Source: Candidatus Moranbacteria bacterium CG_4_8_14_3_um_filter_41_13
GTDB lineage: Bacteria; Patescibacteriota; Minisyncoccia; Moranbacterales; UBA1568
Length of the DNA: 13,992 bases
Assembly (NCBI GenBank): GCA_002782305.1
Contig: PFHN01000025.1
Span: 1-13,992 of the forward strand
Reading direction: 5' to 3'
Position 1 is the first letter of the stretch, and each line of letters begins with the position of its first letter. Shown here piece after piece: positions 12,827 to 13,992 of the stretch. Made by a program: the position numbers and the translations under genes. The notes beneath the pieces were generated by a model, which saw nothing but the letters and a program-made list of their open reading frames with translations, had not been told where the DNA came from and did not search any database.

Positions 12827-12846
12827 AATTTGTGATTTCTTCGTAT

Positions 12847-13992
12847 ATGTTAGACATCCAATTCATAAGGGAGAACAAAGAGCACATTGCGGAAGCTATC
12901 AAAAACAAGAATAGTACGCTTGATTTAGAGTTGCTTCTTGGAAAAGATGTTGAAAGGAGAGCCTTGCTACAAGAAATAGAAGAGCTTAAGTCACTCAAGA
13001 ATGATATTAATGACCTCATTCATCAAGCAAAAACAGATGAAGAACGCGCAGAGATTATTGCTAAAGGCAAAGAGATTAAACTCAAACTTGATGAGAAAGA
13101 GCCGTTTTTCGAAAATATCGAATATGAATATCTCGCTCTGATGGCACAAGTTCCTAATATTGTTTCTCCTGATACACCAATCGGCACCAGTGATGAACAA
13201 AATGTTGAAGTCGCTCGCATTGGCACACTTCCTACATTTGCTTTTACCCCTCGCACGCATATCGAACTTGGGAAAATGCTCGATATTCTCGATCTTGAAC
13301 GAGGTACCAAAGTTTCCGGATACCGTGGTTATTATTTGAAGAATGAAGGGACACTCATCGTTATGGGACTGATGATGTATGCGATCCAGAAACTTGTATC
13401 CAAAGGATACACTCCGATGATTCCGCCAACACTTGTAAAAAACTTCCCACTTTTTGGTAGCGGATATTTCAAAGGAATGGAATATGATGGCGGTATTGAT
13501 GAAGTCTATCAAGTCGCTACTTCTGACAAAGAAGCTGATGGCAGTCTTGCTAAGGAAGAAAAATTTCTCGTGGGGACAGCTGAACCATCACTTCTTGCAT
13601 ATTACGCAGGTGAAGTACTCGAAGAGAAAGATTTGCCACTGAAGCTCGCTGGGTATAGTCAGTGTTATAGAAGTGAGATAGGAAGTTATGGCAAAGATAC
13701 AAAAGGAATGTATCGTGTGCATGAGTTTATGAAAGTAGAACAGGTAGTGCTTGCAACAGCGGACACGGCGTCAGTAGATGCATTACAAGATGAGATGCTC
13801 GCAATTTCAGAAGAGATGCATCGTGAACTTGGACTGCCATACCGTAAACTGCAAATTTGTACCGGAGATATGAGCGCTGGGAAATATAGGGCTTTTGATT
13901 TGGAGGCATGGATGCCAGGAATGAACCGTTATGGTGAAACGGGATCTGCTTCAAGTTTCCTTGATTGGCAGTCTCGGCGTCTCAATGTGAAA
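12847..13992 (+). CDS. serS: Seryl-tRNA synthetase, 3' end outside window
   Basis: Charges tRNA-Ser (and tRNA-Sec where present). The frame is open from ATG 12847 to the window edge, 382 residues, roughly 40-50 short of a full protein. MLDIQFIRENKEHIAEAIKN is the canonical start, followed by the long antiparallel coiled coil (about 27-100) that binds the tRNA-Ser variable arm. The class II core shows FLVGTAEPSLL (240-250, TAE serine/ATP pocket), motif 2 CYRSEIGSYGKDTKGMYRVH (273-292), GDMSAGKYRAFDLEAWMPG (340-358) and ETGSASSFLDWQSRR (364-378) leading into motif 3. A short insertion before TAE (about 213-237, YDGGIDEVYQVATSDKEAD region) is longer than in E. coli SerRS. No Shine-Dalgarno and no clear promoter are seen; it may share transcription with lysS and the tRNA. 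Confidence 0.96.
   Translation, partial: MLDIQFIRENKEHIAEAIKNKNSTLDLELLLGKDVERRALLQEIEELKSLKNDINDLIHQAKTDEERAEIIAKGKEIKLKLDEKEPFFENIEYEYLALMAQVPNIVSPDTPIGTSDEQNVEVARIGTLPTFAFTPRTHIELGKMLDILDLERGTKVSGYRGYYLKNEGTLIVMGLMMYAIQKLVSKGYTPMIPPTLVKNFPLFGSGYFKGMEYDGGIDEVYQVATSDKEADGSLAKEEKFLVGTAEPSLLAYYAGEVLEEKDLPLKLAGYSQCYRSEIGSYGKDTKGMYRVHEFMKVEQVVLATADTASVDALQDEMLAISEEMHRELGLPYRKLQICTGDMSAGKYRAFDLEAWMPGMNRYGETGSASSFLDWQSRRLNVK

Noticed and set aside
12732..12846. tRNA used as an integration site (att) for a mobile element
   Set aside because: No integrase, no duplicated tRNA 3' end and no accessory genes occur on either side.
1..13992. Alternative genetic code (UGA as glycine)
   Set aside because: All genes are full length under the standard code and contain no in-frame TGA.

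Overview
The window is 14 kb of bacterial core chromosome with short intergenic gaps and moderate GC (low-to-mid 40s by eye). I see no insertion sequence, prophage, CRISPR array, toxin-antitoxin pair or defence cassette. The proteins read as a small-genome bacterium, most likely of the Candidate Phyla Radiation (Patescibacteria, Parcubacteria/Moranbacteria-like). The grounds are the general flavour of the SerRS, LysRS and S16 sequences, scarce Shine-Dalgarno sites, and the lack of UGA stops. This placement is an inference, not the result of a search. The code is standard: all frames stay open without reading UGA as an amino acid.

Layout. (1) 1-2308: the 3' end of smc, rpsP (S16) with a hairpin-rich leader, then rplJ-rplL (L10, L7/L12) behind a long structured leader ending in an intrinsic terminator, which is a probable autoregulatory attenuator. 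(2) 2413-5918: four unlinked single genes: a DedA-family membrane protein, a ferric-reductase-like heme membrane protein (minus strand), a HI0933/BaiN-type flavoprotein, and a HAD phosphatase (minus strand). (3) 6069-10477: a cell-shape operon mreB-mreC-mreD-mrdA (PBP2) with very short gaps, encoding the cytoskeletal, scaffold, membrane and transpeptidase parts of the elongasome; rodA is not next to it. (4) 10694-13992: greA, lysS, tRNA-Val(CAC) and the first ~90% of serS, a transcription/translation cluster.

The protein genes are ordinary. The interest is in the RNA-level control regions: the rplJ leader has two identical 7-nt arms competing for one partner, the rpsP leader has a chain of arms that can pair in two registers, interleaved palindromes separate rpsP from the rplJ promoter, and greA has a terminator-like hairpin between an excellent promoter and the gene plus a -10 box placed for a leaderless transcript. 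Across 14 complete stop codons UGA never appears (11 TAA, 3 TAG). I found no convincing undescribed multi-gene system here.
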